A DNA stretch of 64,000 nt from Reyranella sp. (GTDB taxonomy: Bacteria; Pseudomonadota; Alphaproteobacteria; Reyranellales; Reyranellaceae): the NCBI GenBank assembly GCA_019750135.1, contig JAIEOV010000031.1, positions 1 to 64,000 of the forward strand. The letters run 5' to 3'. This document shows, one piece after another, positions 17,270 to 25,527 of this stretch. A program made the translations under genes and the position numbers. Every line of letters starts with the position of its first letter. Within the stretch, counting starts at the first letter, position 1. Below the pieces are notes generated by a model. It had not been told where the DNA came from, did not search any database, and saw nothing but the letters and a program-made list of their open reading frames with translations.

Positions 17270-17279
17270 TCCGCGCCGC

Positions 17280-17747
17280 ATGACCTCTACCCATCCTGAC
17301 TTCGCCGGCGTCGACATCGGCACGCTGAGCGACGCCGAGGCGCTGAAAGTCCTCAATGCCCGCACCACCGAGCCGGTGAAGATCCTGAACGGCCAGGTCA
17401 TCGACCTCGATTCGAAACGCGGCTTCTGCCGCTTCCGCTTCGAGATCGTACCGGCCTTCTGCCATTCGCAGGGCCGCGTCTGTCAGGGCGGCTTCCTTAC
17501 CGGCATGGTCGACACCGCGATGGCCCATGCCGCGATGGCCAAGGGCAACTTCATCAACGCGGTGCCGACGCTCGAGCTCAAGATCAGCTTCCTCGAGGCT
17601 GCCGGCCCGGGCATCGTGACCGCCGAGGGCCGCGTTGTGCGCTGGGGCGGCTCGGTCGGCTTCCTCGACGGCGACATCAGGGACGACAAGGGCCGCCTGG
17701 TGGTGCACGCGACGTCGACCATCAAGATCGTGCGGCCGAAGAAGTAG
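17280..17747 (+). CDS. PaaI family hotdog thioesterase
   Basis: Acyl-CoA thioesterase of the hotdog fold, 155 residues. The helix motif CQGGFLTGMVDTAMAHAA carries the usual Gly-Gly and acidic residue. In phenylacetate degradation PaaI hydrolyses dead-end CoA esters, which fits the neighbouring MarR gene and the diiron/reductase genes across the divergent region. The ATG at 17280 lies 10 bp after marR, so the two are probably one transcript. It is followed by a nested palindromic repeat. Confidence 0.88.
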   Translation: MTSTHPDFAGVDIGTLSDAEALKVLNARTTEPVKILNGQVIDLDSKRGFCRFRFEIVPAFCHSQGRVCQGGFLTGMVDTAMAHAAMAKGNFINAVPTLELKISFLEAAGPGIVTAEGRVVRWGGSVGFLDGDIRDDKGRLVVHATSTIKIVRPKK

Positions 17748-17752
17748 CCTTA

Positions 17753-17886
17753 GCGCGGACCTCCAGGTCCGCTCATGCTGGGGGCGCGCGACTCCAGTCG
17801 CGCGTCTTCGTCGAGGCAAGAGATGATCGCGCCACTGGAGTGGCGCGCCCCCAGCGAAGATCATGAGCGGACCTGGAGGTCCGCGC
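17753..17886. repeat. Nested inverted repeat A-B-B'-A'
   Basis: Outer arms of 25 bp (17753-17777 and 17862-17886, beginning GCGCGGACCTCCAGGTCC) are perfect inverted copies. Each arm itself contains a palindrome. Inside them a second pair (17778-17788 CTGGGGGCGCG and 17843-17853 CGCGCCCCCAG) frames two further small palindromes of the CGCGACTCCAGTCGCG type. The element fills the gap between the convergent thioesterase and deacetylase genes. The same modules recur at 6.4, 23.4 and 33.0 kb. Confidence 0.85.
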
Positions 17887-17896
17887 TCCGGCAAGA

Positions 17897-18781
17897 CTAG
17901 AATCTCGCCAGCCAATGCTCCGCGATCTGGCGGCGCGTGGCGAACCAGGCGCCGCCTTTCCGCTTCATGTGCGATACGATGCTGTCGAGCGCCGCGATGC
18001 GGCCGGGGCGGCCGATCATGCGCAGGTGGAGCCCGATCGACATCATCCTGGGCGCCTGTTCACCTTCGGCCCACAACGTGTCGAAGGCATCGGTCGTGTA
18101 CTCGGCGAAATCGCGCGCCGTCACGAAGCGGTGGAAGCCCTGGTGGTAGTGCATGTCGTTGGTGTCGAAGCTGTAGGGCAGGACGAGATGGCGTTTGCCC
18201 GAGACATCGACGAAGAACGGCAGGTCGTCGGAATAGTCGTCGCTGTCGTAGAGGAAGCCGCCTTCCTCGACCAGCAGGCGACGCGTGTTGGGCGACGGCG
18301 TCGAGCGCGTATGCCAGCCGACCGGCCGCGCGCCGGCGATCTCGGTCAGCACCTTCACCGTGCGGGCGATCGCCTCGCGCTCCTCGGCCTCCTTCATGTG
18401 CGCATGCCGCTCCCAGCGCCAGCCATGGCAGGAGATCTCGTGGCCGCGCGTGACCGCATCCTCGATCAGCCAGGGCGAGAGCTCGGCCGCCTTGCCGCAG
18501 GTGCTGACGGTGGCCTGCACGCCAAGCCGCTCCAGGGCGTCGGCGATCCGCCACCAGGCGGCCTTGGTGCCGTACTCGAAGTGCGATTCCATGCAGCGGT
18601 CGGCGACGCCCGAGATCTCGTCGGTCACCTCGTAGACCTTTTCGTTGAAGGCATCGCCGGCGGAGAGGGACATCTCCGCGCCTTCCTCGAAGTTGATGAC
18701 GAAGGAGACGGCGACACGCGCGCCGTGCGGCCACTGCGCGTGGGGCGGTGTGCGGCCGTAGCCTTTCAGGTCACGAGTCAC
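17897..18781 (-). CDS. Polysaccharide deacetylase family protein (PuuE allantoinase-like)
   Basis: NodB-fold amidohydrolase of 294 residues in the PuuE-like branch. Motifs seen are VINFEEGAEMSL near the N-terminus, HEISCHGWRWERH for metal binding and IGLHLRMIGRPGR near the end. PuuE converts allantoin to allantoate without needing the usual allantoinase. The start is GTG at 18781, overlapping the racemase gene by 11 nt with no clear ribosome site of its own, so it is probably translated by coupling. With the racemase-fold protein and polyamine-type transporter it may serve the breakdown of an imported cyclic amide or ureide. Confidence 0.85.
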   Translation of the reverse strand: MTRDLKGYGRTPPHAQWPHGARVAVSFVINFEEGAEMSLSAGDAFNEKVYEVTDEISGVADRCMESHFEYGTKAAWWRIADALERLGVQATVSTCGKAAELSPWLIEDAVTRGHEISCHGWRWERHAHMKEAEEREAIARTVKVLTEIAGARPVGWHTRSTPSPNTRRLLVEEGGFLYDSDDYSDDLPFFVDVSGKRHLVLPYSFDTNDMHYHQGFHRFVTARDFAEYTTDAFDTLWAEGEQAPRMMSIGLHLRMIGRPGRIAALDSIVSHMKRKGGAWFATRRQIAEHWLARF

Positions 18782-19520
18782 GGTGCGCGATCACGTCGGC
18801 GAGGGCTGTCGAGAGGCCCTTGGAGTCCTTCGGCCCCGGACGGCGATAGGTGCCGGCGGTCGCCTTGCGCGGGTTCATGCGCACCAGGCCCTCGGCCATC
18901 ACGACGGCCGCCTGGATGCCGTCGACCAGCGGCACCGGCACGCGGTCGCGGATCTTGTTGGCGAGGCCCGCCAGCGGCGCACCGGCCAGGATCACGACGT
19001 CGGCGGCATCGTTGGTGACGGTGCGCAGGGCGAGGTCGATCAACACCGCCTCTTTCTCCTCCTGCACGTCGTCGATCGACTTGAAGCCCTCGTCGAGGGT
19101 GCGGATGGCGGCGCAGCGGCCGGTCATGCCGTGCCAGGCGACGATCTCGGCGAACCACGGCTCGAGCGAGCGCGAGAAGCTCACGATGCCGAAGCGTCGT
19201 CCGAGCGTGCAGGCCATCAGCATCGCGGCTTCCGCCATGCCGACCACCGGGAAGTCGAACAGCTCGCGCGCGCCGCCCAGGCCTGGATCGCCGAACGCGG
19301 CAATGATGGCGGCATCCATCGTGCCGCGCCGCTCCGCCAGCATGTCGAGGGCGGCAGCCGAGCCGATGGCGGCTTCCGCCCGCGTGGCGATGTAGGGCAC
19401 GCCGTACGACGCCGTCATCGCCTGCAGCTCGGTGCCGGGGCTGGCGACGAGCTTGCCCGAGGCGACCAGCCGGTCGGTGACGCCCGTCGAGGTGTTGGGA
19501 TTGGCGACCAGGATTTTCAT
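18771..19520 (-). CDS. Asp/Glu/hydantoin racemase family protein without the usual cysteines
   Basis: Racemase-fold protein of 249 residues, beginning ILVANPNTSTGVTDR as in hydantoin and allantoin racemases. Active members use two cysteines, one before FxDPGL and one in a later LGCAG-like loop. Here these read IIAAFGDPGL and ILAGAPLAGL, so I see Ala and Gly in place of both. Either it belongs to a subfamily with another chemistry, or it binds without racemising. It lies between the PuuE-like gene (11-nt overlap) and the ABC permease (20 bp), in one operon. Confidence 0.85.
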   Translation of the reverse strand: MKILVANPNTSTGVTDRLVASGKLVASPGTELQAMTASYGVPYIATRAEAAIGSAAALDMLAERRGTMDAAIIAAFGDPGLGGARELFDFPVVGMAEAAMLMACTLGRRFGIVSFSRSLEPWFAEIVAWHGMTGRCAAIRTLDEGFKSIDDVQEEKEAVLIDLALRTVTNDAADVVILAGAPLAGLANKIRDRVPVPLVDGIQAAVVMAEGLVRMNPRKATAGTYRRPGPKDSKGLSTALADVIAHRDS

Positions 19521-19540
19521 GGCGGAAGTCTAGCCCAGTT

Positions 19541-20341
19541 CTAGAAGTCGGCGAGCTTGCGAAGGCCGACCAGGCGATCACCGATCACCAGCGCCACGAC
19601 GGCCAGCAGCACCAGCCCTGCCGAGATGGCGGCGATGGTGGGATCGGGCCGCTCTTCGACATATTGCAGCATCTGGATGGGCAGGGTCTTGGTCCAGGCG
19701 TCGGTGAAGAAGATCGAGATCGGGTAGTTATCCATCGAGGCCAGGAAGGCGAACATGCCGGAGGTCAGGAAGGCCGGCGCCAGCGCCGGCACCAGCACGC
19801 GCAGCAGCGCCTGCGGGTAGTTGCAGCCGAGCGTGCGGGCGGCATCGATCAGCGAGAAGTCGAACAGGCTGAGCGCGCCCACGACGGTGCGCACGACATA
19901 GGGCAGGGTGATGACCACATGCGCCACCAGCAGGCTGGCGTAGATGTCGCGCAGGCCCATCGCCTTGAAGCCCTGCAGCATCGCGATACCGATCACCAGG
20001 CCCGGCAGCATCAGCGGCGACACCAGGAAGGTCGATATGGCCTCGCGTCCGGGGAAGCGGCCGCGCACCAGGGCGATGGCGCAGAGCGTGCCCAGCGCCA
20101 TGGCGACGGCCGTCGAGATCGCCGCGACCTGCAGGGAGGTGACCAAGGCGGGCAGAAGGCCGCGCGTGTTGGCCAAGCGCTCGTACCAGCGCAGCGACCA
20201 GTCGGGCGGCGGCAGGGTGAAGACCGTCGAGGAGCCGAACGACACCGCGATGGTGACGACCAGCGGCGTCATCAGGAAGACCACGGTGAAGGCCGCGATG
20301 AACCAGGTGAAGTAGCGCGTGGCGCGCTCGATACCCGTCAT
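19541..20341 (-). CDS. ABC transporter permease (PotC-like)
   Basis: Inner-membrane permease, 266 residues, six predicted hydrophobic helices. The EAA-type loop is recognisable around DAARTLGCNYPQALLRVLVP. The start ATG at 20341 overlaps the partner permease by 4 nt. Long in-frame extension upstream is noise over that gene. It forms the spermidine/putrescine-class importer with the next three genes. The true substrate could be a polyamine, an opine or another small cation. Confidence 0.93.
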   Translation of the reverse strand: MTGIERATRYFTWFIAAFTVVFLMTPLVVTIAVSFGSSTVFTLPPPDWSLRWYERLANTRGLLPALVTSLQVAAISTAVAMALGTLCAIALVRGRFPGREAISTFLVSPLMLPGLVIGIAMLQGFKAMGLRDIYASLLVAHVVITLPYVVRTVVGALSLFDFSLIDAARTLGCNYPQALLRVLVPALAPAFLTSGMFAFLASMDNYPISIFFTDAWTKTLPIQMLQYVEERPDPTIAAISAGLVLLAVVALVIGDRLVGLRKLADF

Positions 20342-21183
20342 GTGCTGCCGCCAAGCCGGCGGGCAAGCCAGGTCGAGCCGACGACGATGGCAACGGCCAG
20401 CGCCAGCAGGATGACGGCCGTGGTCGAGCCGAGCTGCTCGTTGCGCATCAGCAGGAAGGAGCGGCCGGTCAAGGTCGACAGCGTCTGGAAGCGATCGCCG
20501 ATCAGCAGCGAGGGGATGACGAACATCGAGACGCTGAGCGAGAAGACGAAGGCGATGCCCGAGACCACGCCCGGCAGGGTGAGCGGCAGGGTGACATGCG
20601 TGAAGCGATAGATCGGCGTGGCGCCCAGGGTCGCGCCGGCCTCGCTCAGCCGGGGATCGATCAGCTTCACCACCGAATATATCGGCAGGATCATGAAGGG
20701 CAGGAAGATGTTGGCGGCGCCCAGCACCAGCCCGGTCTCGGTGAAGAGAAGTCGCTGCGGCTCGTCCCAGATGCCCAAGCCCATCATGAACTGGGTGACG
20801 ACGCCGTCGCGGCGCAGGACGATCTGCCAGGCGAAGGCTTTCACCACCGCACCGATCGACAAGGGCAGGATGATCGAGACCAGCATGACGATCTGCAGCA
20901 CGGTGCCGGCTCGCGCGAGGGCGAAAGCGGCCGGATAGCCGATGACGAAGCAGACCACGGTGACCCAGGCCCCGACGCGCAGCGTGTTGCCGACGACGCG
21001 CCAGTTGAACGGGTCGCTCATGAAGGCGATGTAGGGTTGCAGCGTCGGTCCGGCGGGGCCGCTGAAACTCTTCATCAGCAGCCAGAGCAGCGGATAGGCG
21101 TAGACGACCAGCAGGTAGAGCACCGCGGGCAGGGCGAGCAGCGCCACTGGATCGCGCCATGCCGAAGGAACTTGGGCCTTCAT
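20338..21183 (-). CDS. ABC transporter permease (PotB-like)
   Basis: Partner inner-membrane permease, 281 residues, six hydrophobic helices, with the EAA-like loop LSEAGATLGATPIYRFTHVTLP. It overlaps PotC-like by 4 nt at its end and the ATPase by 4 nt at its start (ATGA at 21180-21183), giving tight translational coupling. Together with the binding protein it makes a complete importer. Confidence 0.93.
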   Translation of the reverse strand: MKAQVPSAWRDPVALLALPAVLYLLVVYAYPLLWLLMKSFSGPAGPTLQPYIAFMSDPFNWRVVGNTLRVGAWVTVVCFVIGYPAAFALARAGTVLQIVMLVSIILPLSIGAVVKAFAWQIVLRRDGVVTQFMMGLGIWDEPQRLLFTETGLVLGAANIFLPFMILPIYSVVKLIDPRLSEAGATLGATPIYRFTHVTLPLTLPGVVSGIAFVFSLSVSMFVIPSLLIGDRFQTLSTLTGRSFLLMRNEQLGSTTAVILLALAVAIVVGSTWLARRLGGST

Positions 21184-22247
21184 GGCGCCGGATAGATCAG
21201 GGTGTCGCCGCGCGACCAGGCGAGCTGCATCGCCGTTCCAGGCGCGGGCAGCCCGCCCGGCAAATCGGCGGTCTCGACCAGCAGCCGGTCGGTCTCGGCG
21301 CTGGCGAAATGCAGCTGGACCTTCGAGCCCTGGAACACCGCGTCGCGCAGCTCGGCACGCACCTCGTTGTCACCGGGCTGGTTGACGGCGATGCGCTCCG
21401 GCCGCACCGCGACCACGACGTCGCTGCCGGCAACGAAGCTGCCGCGGCCGAACAGCCGGCCGACCGAGGTATCGACCGCGAGCACGCCGCCGTCGCTGGT
21501 GCCGACGACCTTGCCGGCCAGCCGCGACGACAGGCCGACGAACTCCACGACGAAAGCCGTCGCGGGCGATCGATAGATCATCTCCGGCGTGGAGAGCTGC
21601 TCGATGGCGCCGCGATTCATCACCGCGATGCGATCGGACATGGTCAGCGCCTCGTCCTGGTCGTGGGTGACGAACACCGCCGTGGTGCCGAGCTCGCGCA
21701 GCAGGCGGCGCAGCTCGATCTGCATCGTCTCGCGCAGCTTGCGGTCGAGGGCGGAGAAGGGCTCGTCGAGCAGCAGCAGCTTGGGCCGCACGGCGAGGGC
21801 GCGGGCGACGGCGACGCGCTGCTGCTGGCCGCCCGAGAGGGCGCGCACCGAGCGGTCGGCGAAGTCGGTGAGATGCACCAGCTCGAGGAAGCGCTTGACC
21901 GTGGGCGCGATGTCGCCGGCGGCGCGGCGTCGCGCCTTCAAGCCGAAAGCGACGTTCTCGGCGACGGAGAGATGGGGGAACAGGGCATAGTTCTGGAACA
22001 CCACGCCGACGTCGCGCCGATGCGGGGGCCGGGCGGTGATGTCCTCGCCGTCGAGTCGCACGCTGCCGCGATCGGCCGCGAGAAGCCCGGCGATGATGCG
22101 CAACAGGGTGGTCTTGCCGCAGCCCGAGGGGCCGAGCAGGGAGACGAACTCGCCGGCCGCGACCTTGAGATCGACGCCGCCCAGTACCGTGGCGGCGCCG
22201 AAGGCCTTCTCGGCTCCGGTGACGTCGAGGAACGAGTTGTTGGCCAC
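21180..22247 (-). CDS. ABC transporter ATP-binding protein (PotA-like)
   Basis: Cytosolic ATPase of 355 residues. Walker A GPSGCGKTT, the signature LSGGQQQRVAVARAL and Walker B LLLLDEPFSALD are intact, followed by a C-terminal TOBE-type regulatory domain. The start is GTG at 22247, 9 bp after the binding-protein stop; a ribosome site is weak, so coupling is likely. It energises the two permeases downstream. Confidence 0.94.
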   Translation of the reverse strand: MANNSFLDVTGAEKAFGAATVLGGVDLKVAAGEFVSLLGPSGCGKTTLLRIIAGLLAADRGSVRLDGEDITARPPHRRDVGVVFQNYALFPHLSVAENVAFGLKARRRAAGDIAPTVKRFLELVHLTDFADRSVRALSGGQQQRVAVARALAVRPKLLLLDEPFSALDRKLRETMQIELRRLLRELGTTAVFVTHDQDEALTMSDRIAVMNRGAIEQLSTPEMIYRSPATAFVVEFVGLSSRLAGKVVGTSDGGVLAVDTSVGRLFGRGSFVAGSDVVVAVRPERIAVNQPGDNEVRAELRDAVFQGSKVQLHFASAETDRLLVETADLPGGLPAPGTAMQLAWSRGDTLIYPAP

Positions 22248-22256
22248 GACCGGCGA

Positions 22257-23309
22257 CTACATCGCCATGTCGCGATCCCAGCGCTTCACCCAGTCGGCAC
22301 GGTTGTCGGCGACGAACTGCCAGTCGACGCCGAACATGGTGGCGTTGGTCGGCATGCCGGCCGGCACCGGCGTGTCCTTGTTGGTCGGCAGCGAGAAGGT
22401 GACCGAGGAGAGCTTGGCCTGCACCTCCGGCCCGATCATCTCGTTGATGTAGGCGGCGGCGAGCTCGGGCTGCGGGCCGCCCTTCACCAGCGCCACGCCG
22501 GACGGCATGGCGAAGATGCCTTCCTTGGGCACGGCGATGTCGACGGGCGCGCCGGCTGCCTTGCGCTCCAGCGCCACCTGCGAGATCGCGCTCGAGATCA
22601 TGAAGCCCTCGCCCTGCTCCAGGAGATTGTAGGCCTGCGGCATCTGCGTGTACGCCGTCAGCAGGTTGGGCTTGATGGTCACGAGCTTCTTGAAGGCGGC
22701 GTCGATGTCCTTCTGCGCCTCGGGCATCGGCTTGCCGGTGGCGAGGAAGGCCGCCATGAACAGGTTGGCCAGGCCCTCGGTGTTCTGCAGCGACGGCAGG
22801 ATCACCCGGCCCTTGTACTTGGGATCGTAGGCGTCGGCCCACGAGGTCGGGGCCGTCTTCATGGCCTTCGGGTTGTAGGCGATGCCGAGCCAGGGCTGCA
22901 GGTAGTTAAGCCACATGCCGTCCATGTGGACGGTGCCCGGTTTCAGGTTGGCGATGTTCGGCACCTTGGTCGCCGTGATCTTCTCCAGCAGGCCTTCGGC
23001 GACGGCGGGGATCATGACGGGATCGTCCATCTGGACGACCGAGAGATACTGCTTGTCCTTGTTCTTCTGCATCTTCTCGAGGTTCACCAGCGAGCGCGTG
23101 CCCTCGTAGACGATCTTGCAGCCGTACTTCTTCTCCACCACCGGCGCGATGATGGTCTCGACGAAGGTCTTGTGGCTGGCGGCGCCGCCGACCACGAGCT
23201 CCTTGCCCTGGGCGCGCAGGATGCGCGGGGCGGCAAGAGCGGCCGTGGCGGCACCCGCGGCGGCGAGAATCATGCGGCGGTTCAAGGCGATGGTCTGAGG
23301 CTTTTTCAT
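22257..23309 (-). CDS. ABC transporter substrate-binding protein (PotD/spermidine-like)
   Basis: Periplasmic binding protein, 350 residues. The N-terminus has a twin-arginine signature (LNRRMILAAAGAA) and a hydrophobic stretch ending near LRAQGKE, suggesting Tat export. The start at 23309 has GGGGAAG 8 nt upstream and is preferred over 23333. It heads the operon of binding protein, ATPase, two permeases, racemase-fold protein and PuuE-like deacetylase. The ligand cannot be read off, but the two enzymes suggest an amide, ureide or hydantoin. Confidence 0.92.
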   Translation of the reverse strand: MKKPQTIALNRRMILAAAGAATAALAAPRILRAQGKELVVGGAASHKTFVETIIAPVVEKKYGCKIVYEGTRSLVNLEKMQKNKDKQYLSVVQMDDPVMIPAVAEGLLEKITATKVPNIANLKPGTVHMDGMWLNYLQPWLGIAYNPKAMKTAPTSWADAYDPKYKGRVILPSLQNTEGLANLFMAAFLATGKPMPEAQKDIDAAFKKLVTIKPNLLTAYTQMPQAYNLLEQGEGFMISSAISQVALERKAAGAPVDIAVPKEGIFAMPSGVALVKGGPQPELAAAYINEMIGPEVQAKLSSVTFSLPTNKDTPVPAGMPTNATMFGVDWQFVADNRADWVKRWDRDMAM

Positions 23310-23357
23310 ATGGCTTCCCCTTCGGGAACCCAAGGAAGCAAGGACCGTGCCTATGCT

Positions 23358-23492
23358 CTTGCCGGACTGCGCGCCTCCAGGCCTGCCTCATGCTCTTCGG
23401 AGCGCGGACCTCCAGGTCCGCTCATGAGCATGATGCGGACCTGGAGGTCCGCGCTCCGCCATGAGCGGGCGGAGGCCCGCGGTCCGACAAGA
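23358..23492. repeat. Nested inverted repeat of the GGACCTCCAGGTCC family
   Basis: Inner arms at 23400-23421 and 23435-23456 (GAGCGCGGACCTCCAGG... and its exact complement) are 22 bp and perfect. Each arm is itself palindromic. Outer arms starting CTTGCCGGAC (23358 on) and ending GGTCCGACAAG (near 23491) are imperfect inverted copies with internal CCTCCAGG-like palindromes. It lies between the PPOX gene's 3' end and the binding-protein promoter region. Confidence 0.8.
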
Positions 23493-24083
23493 TTAAGAGC
23501 CCTTGAGCCGCGCCACTTCTTCTTCCAGCTCCTTGATGCGTTGCGCCAGGCGGTCCACGGCGGGAGCGACTTCAGCCTCAGTGTAGCGCGGGATGATGTG
23601 CTGCTGGCAGTTGACGTCCCAAACGTCGAGGGTGAACACGATCGCGCGCTGGGGCTTGGCCTTGTAGCCCGGGTCGACCAGGCGCTCCATTAGCTCCAGA
23701 TCGCCTTCGACCACCCGCGCGCGGCCCCACAGCTTGACGCGCTGCCGGGTGGCGAAATGCAGGAGGAAGATGTGGGCGCGGACGTTCTCCTTGAGATGCC
23801 CGAGCGTTATGTACTGCCGATTGCCGGCGAAGTCGGCGAAGGCCAGCGTGTGGGTGCCGATGGTCTTGAGGAATCCCGGCGGCCCGCCGCGATGCTGGAT
23901 GTAGGGCTGTCCGTCGGCGCTGGCCGTCGCCAGGAAGAAGGTGTCGATGACTCTCAGGAACTCGCGGAGATCGTCGGTGATCTCGGCCTTCCATTCGCGG
24001 TCCTCGAACAGGGTCCGCGATCCCAGACGCATCTGCTCGGCCTTGACCGCGGGCGAGAACATCACGTCTTCGGGGTTTGCCAT
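23493..24083 (-). CDS. Pyridoxamine 5'-phosphate oxidase (PPOX)-family flavoprotein
   Basis: FMN-binding split-barrel protein, 196 residues. The family region around FFLATASADGQPYIQHRGG is clear. The last 25 residues (RLAQRIKELEEEVARLKG) look like a coiled coil, unusual but known in some members. The start at 24083 (MANPEDVMF) is taken because GGAG precedes it and an earlier start would run deep into the preceding gene. It lies 2 bp after the DUF815 gene. The substrate of this subgroup is unknown. Confidence 0.88.
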   Translation of the reverse strand: MANPEDVMFSPAVKAEQMRLGSRTLFEDREWKAEITDDLREFLRVIDTFFLATASADGQPYIQHRGGPPGFLKTIGTHTLAFADFAGNRQYITLGHLKENVRAHIFLLHFATRQRVKLWGRARVVEGDLELMERLVDPGYKAKPQRAIVFTLDVWDVNCQQHIIPRYTEAEVAPAVDRLAQRIKELEEEVARLKGS

Positions 24084-24085
24084 GA

Positions 24086-24949
24086 CTACTCCAGTTTCTT
24101 GCCGAGCTGTCCTGCCACTTCCTGGATGAACTGCCAGGCGACGCGGCCCGAGCGCGAGCCGCGGGTCACCGACCATTCGATCGCCTGCTTGCGCAGGTCC
24201 TCGACCGGCACGCCGAGCTTATAATGGTTGGCGTAACCTTCGATCATGGCGAAGAAGGTGTCCTGGTCGGCGTTGTGGAAGCCCAGCCACAGGCCGAAGC
24301 GGTCGCTGAGCGACACCTTCTCCTCGACCGCCTCCGACGGGTTGATCGCCGTCGACCGCTCGTTCTCGATCATGTCGCGCGGCATCAGGTGGCGGCGGTT
24401 GGAGGTGGCGTAGAACACCACGTTGTCCGGCCTGCCCTCGATGCCGCCTTCCAGCACCGCCTTCAGCGACTTGTAGGCGGCGTCCTGACCGTCGAACGAA
24501 AGATCGTCGCAAAACACCACGAAGTGACGCGGCGAGGTCCTGATCATCGACAGCAGAGCTGGCAGGGAGGGGATGTCCTCGCGATGGATCTCGACCAGCG
24601 CCAGCGGTCCGGGTGGTCCGCCCATCTCGCGGTTCACATGGGCGTGCACGGCCTTCACGATCGAACTCTTGCCGGCGCCGCGCGAGCCCCACAGCAGGGC
24701 GTTGTTGGCTGGCAGGCCCTTGGCGAAGCGCCGGGTGTTCTCGAGCAGGGTCTCCTTCTGGCGGTCGACGCCCATCAGGAGGTCGAGGTCGACCCGGTTG
24801 ACCTTCGGAACGGCTTCCAGGCGGTGGCCGGCCGCGTGCCAGACATAGGCTTCGGCGGTGGCGATGTCGGCGGTGGCGGGAGCGGGCGGGGCGAGCCGGT
24901 CGAGGGCTTCGACAATGCGTGAAAGCGTGGCTTTAAGGTCTTGATCCAT
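24086..24949 (-). CDS. DUF815 family AAA-type ATPase
   Basis: Cytosolic P-loop protein, 287 residues. Walker A is GSRGAGKSS and Walker B is FVVFCDDLSFD, followed by a sensor-like FYATSNRRHLMPRD, all typical of DUF815. The function of the family is not established. The start at 24949 (MDQDLKATLSRI) avoids an N-terminal extension with no similarity. It is divergent from yajC and co-directional with the PPOX gene. Confidence 0.9.
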   Translation of the reverse strand: MDQDLKATLSRIVEALDRLAPPAPATADIATAEAYVWHAAGHRLEAVPKVNRVDLDLLMGVDRQKETLLENTRRFAKGLPANNALLWGSRGAGKSSIVKAVHAHVNREMGGPPGPLALVEIHREDIPSLPALLSMIRTSPRHFVVFCDDLSFDGQDAAYKSLKAVLEGGIEGRPDNVVFYATSNRRHLMPRDMIENERSTAINPSEAVEEKVSLSDRFGLWLGFHNADQDTFFAMIEGYANHYKLGVPVEDLRKQAIEWSVTRGSRSGRVAWQFIQEVAGQLGKKLE

Positions 24950-24997
24950 CGTTGCCGGGGACGTGAAAGGGGGCGACCATACGCTCCCGCAGTTGCG

Positions 24998-25025
24998 TTG
25001 CAAAGCGGGGCGGGGCCGCTATAGT
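24998..25025 (+). promoter_or_regulatory. Sigma-70-like promoter for yajC-secDF
   Basis: TTGCAA, a 16-bp spacer and TATAGT precede yajC by about 47 bp. The location fits transcription of the yajC-secD-secF-Mth938 operon, and the spacer is very GC-rich. Confidence 0.45.
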
Positions 25026-25072
25026 CCGCGCGCTTTTTCCGGCGGCCGGAAGAACGAAGATCGGAGCGCAAG

Positions 25073-25501
25073 ATGTTGATATCAGAAGCATGGGCCCAGG
25101 CGGGCGGCGCGGGGGGCGGCGATTTCCTCGTCCAGCTCTTCCCGCTGATCCTGATCTTCGTCGTCTTCTATTTCCTGCTGATCCGTCCGCAACAGGCCAA
25201 GGTCAAGGCGCAGCGCGAGATGCTGTCCGGCGTCAAGCGCGGCGACCGCGTCGTCACCGGCGGCGGCATCATCGGCCTGGTCACCAAGGTGATCTCCGAC
25301 AACGAGATCCAGGTTGAACTCGCAGAAGGCGTGCGGGTGCGCGTCATCAAGCAGACCATCACCGACATCGTCACCCGCGGCGAATCGGTGCGGGGCGCCA
25401 AGGACACCGAGGACGACGAGAAGCCCATGCTGCCGCCGCCCGCACCGGCGCCCGAGCGCAAGAGCCTGCTCGGCAGCCTGTTCGGGGGTGGTAAGAAGTA
25501 G
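25073..25501 (+). CDS. yajC: Preprotein translocase subunit YajC
   Basis: Small membrane protein of the SecDF-YajC complex, 142 residues. One N-terminal membrane helix (FPLILIFVVFYFLLIRPQQ) is followed by the conserved GDRVVTGGGIIGLV cytosolic domain. The C-terminal tail of about 40 residues is Pro- and Glu-rich, longer than in E. coli. The ATG at 25073 has GGAGC upstream. It is first in the operon with secD and secF. Confidence 0.97.
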   Translation: MLISEAWAQAGGAGGGDFLVQLFPLILIFVVFYFLLIRPQQAKVKAQREMLSGVKRGDRVVTGGGIIGLVTKVISDNEIQVELAEGVRVRVIKQTITDIVTRGESVRGAKDTEDDEKPMLPPPAPAPERKSLLGSLFGGGKK

Positions 25502-25527
25502 CCTTAATGGCCATGTAGAAGGTCGGC

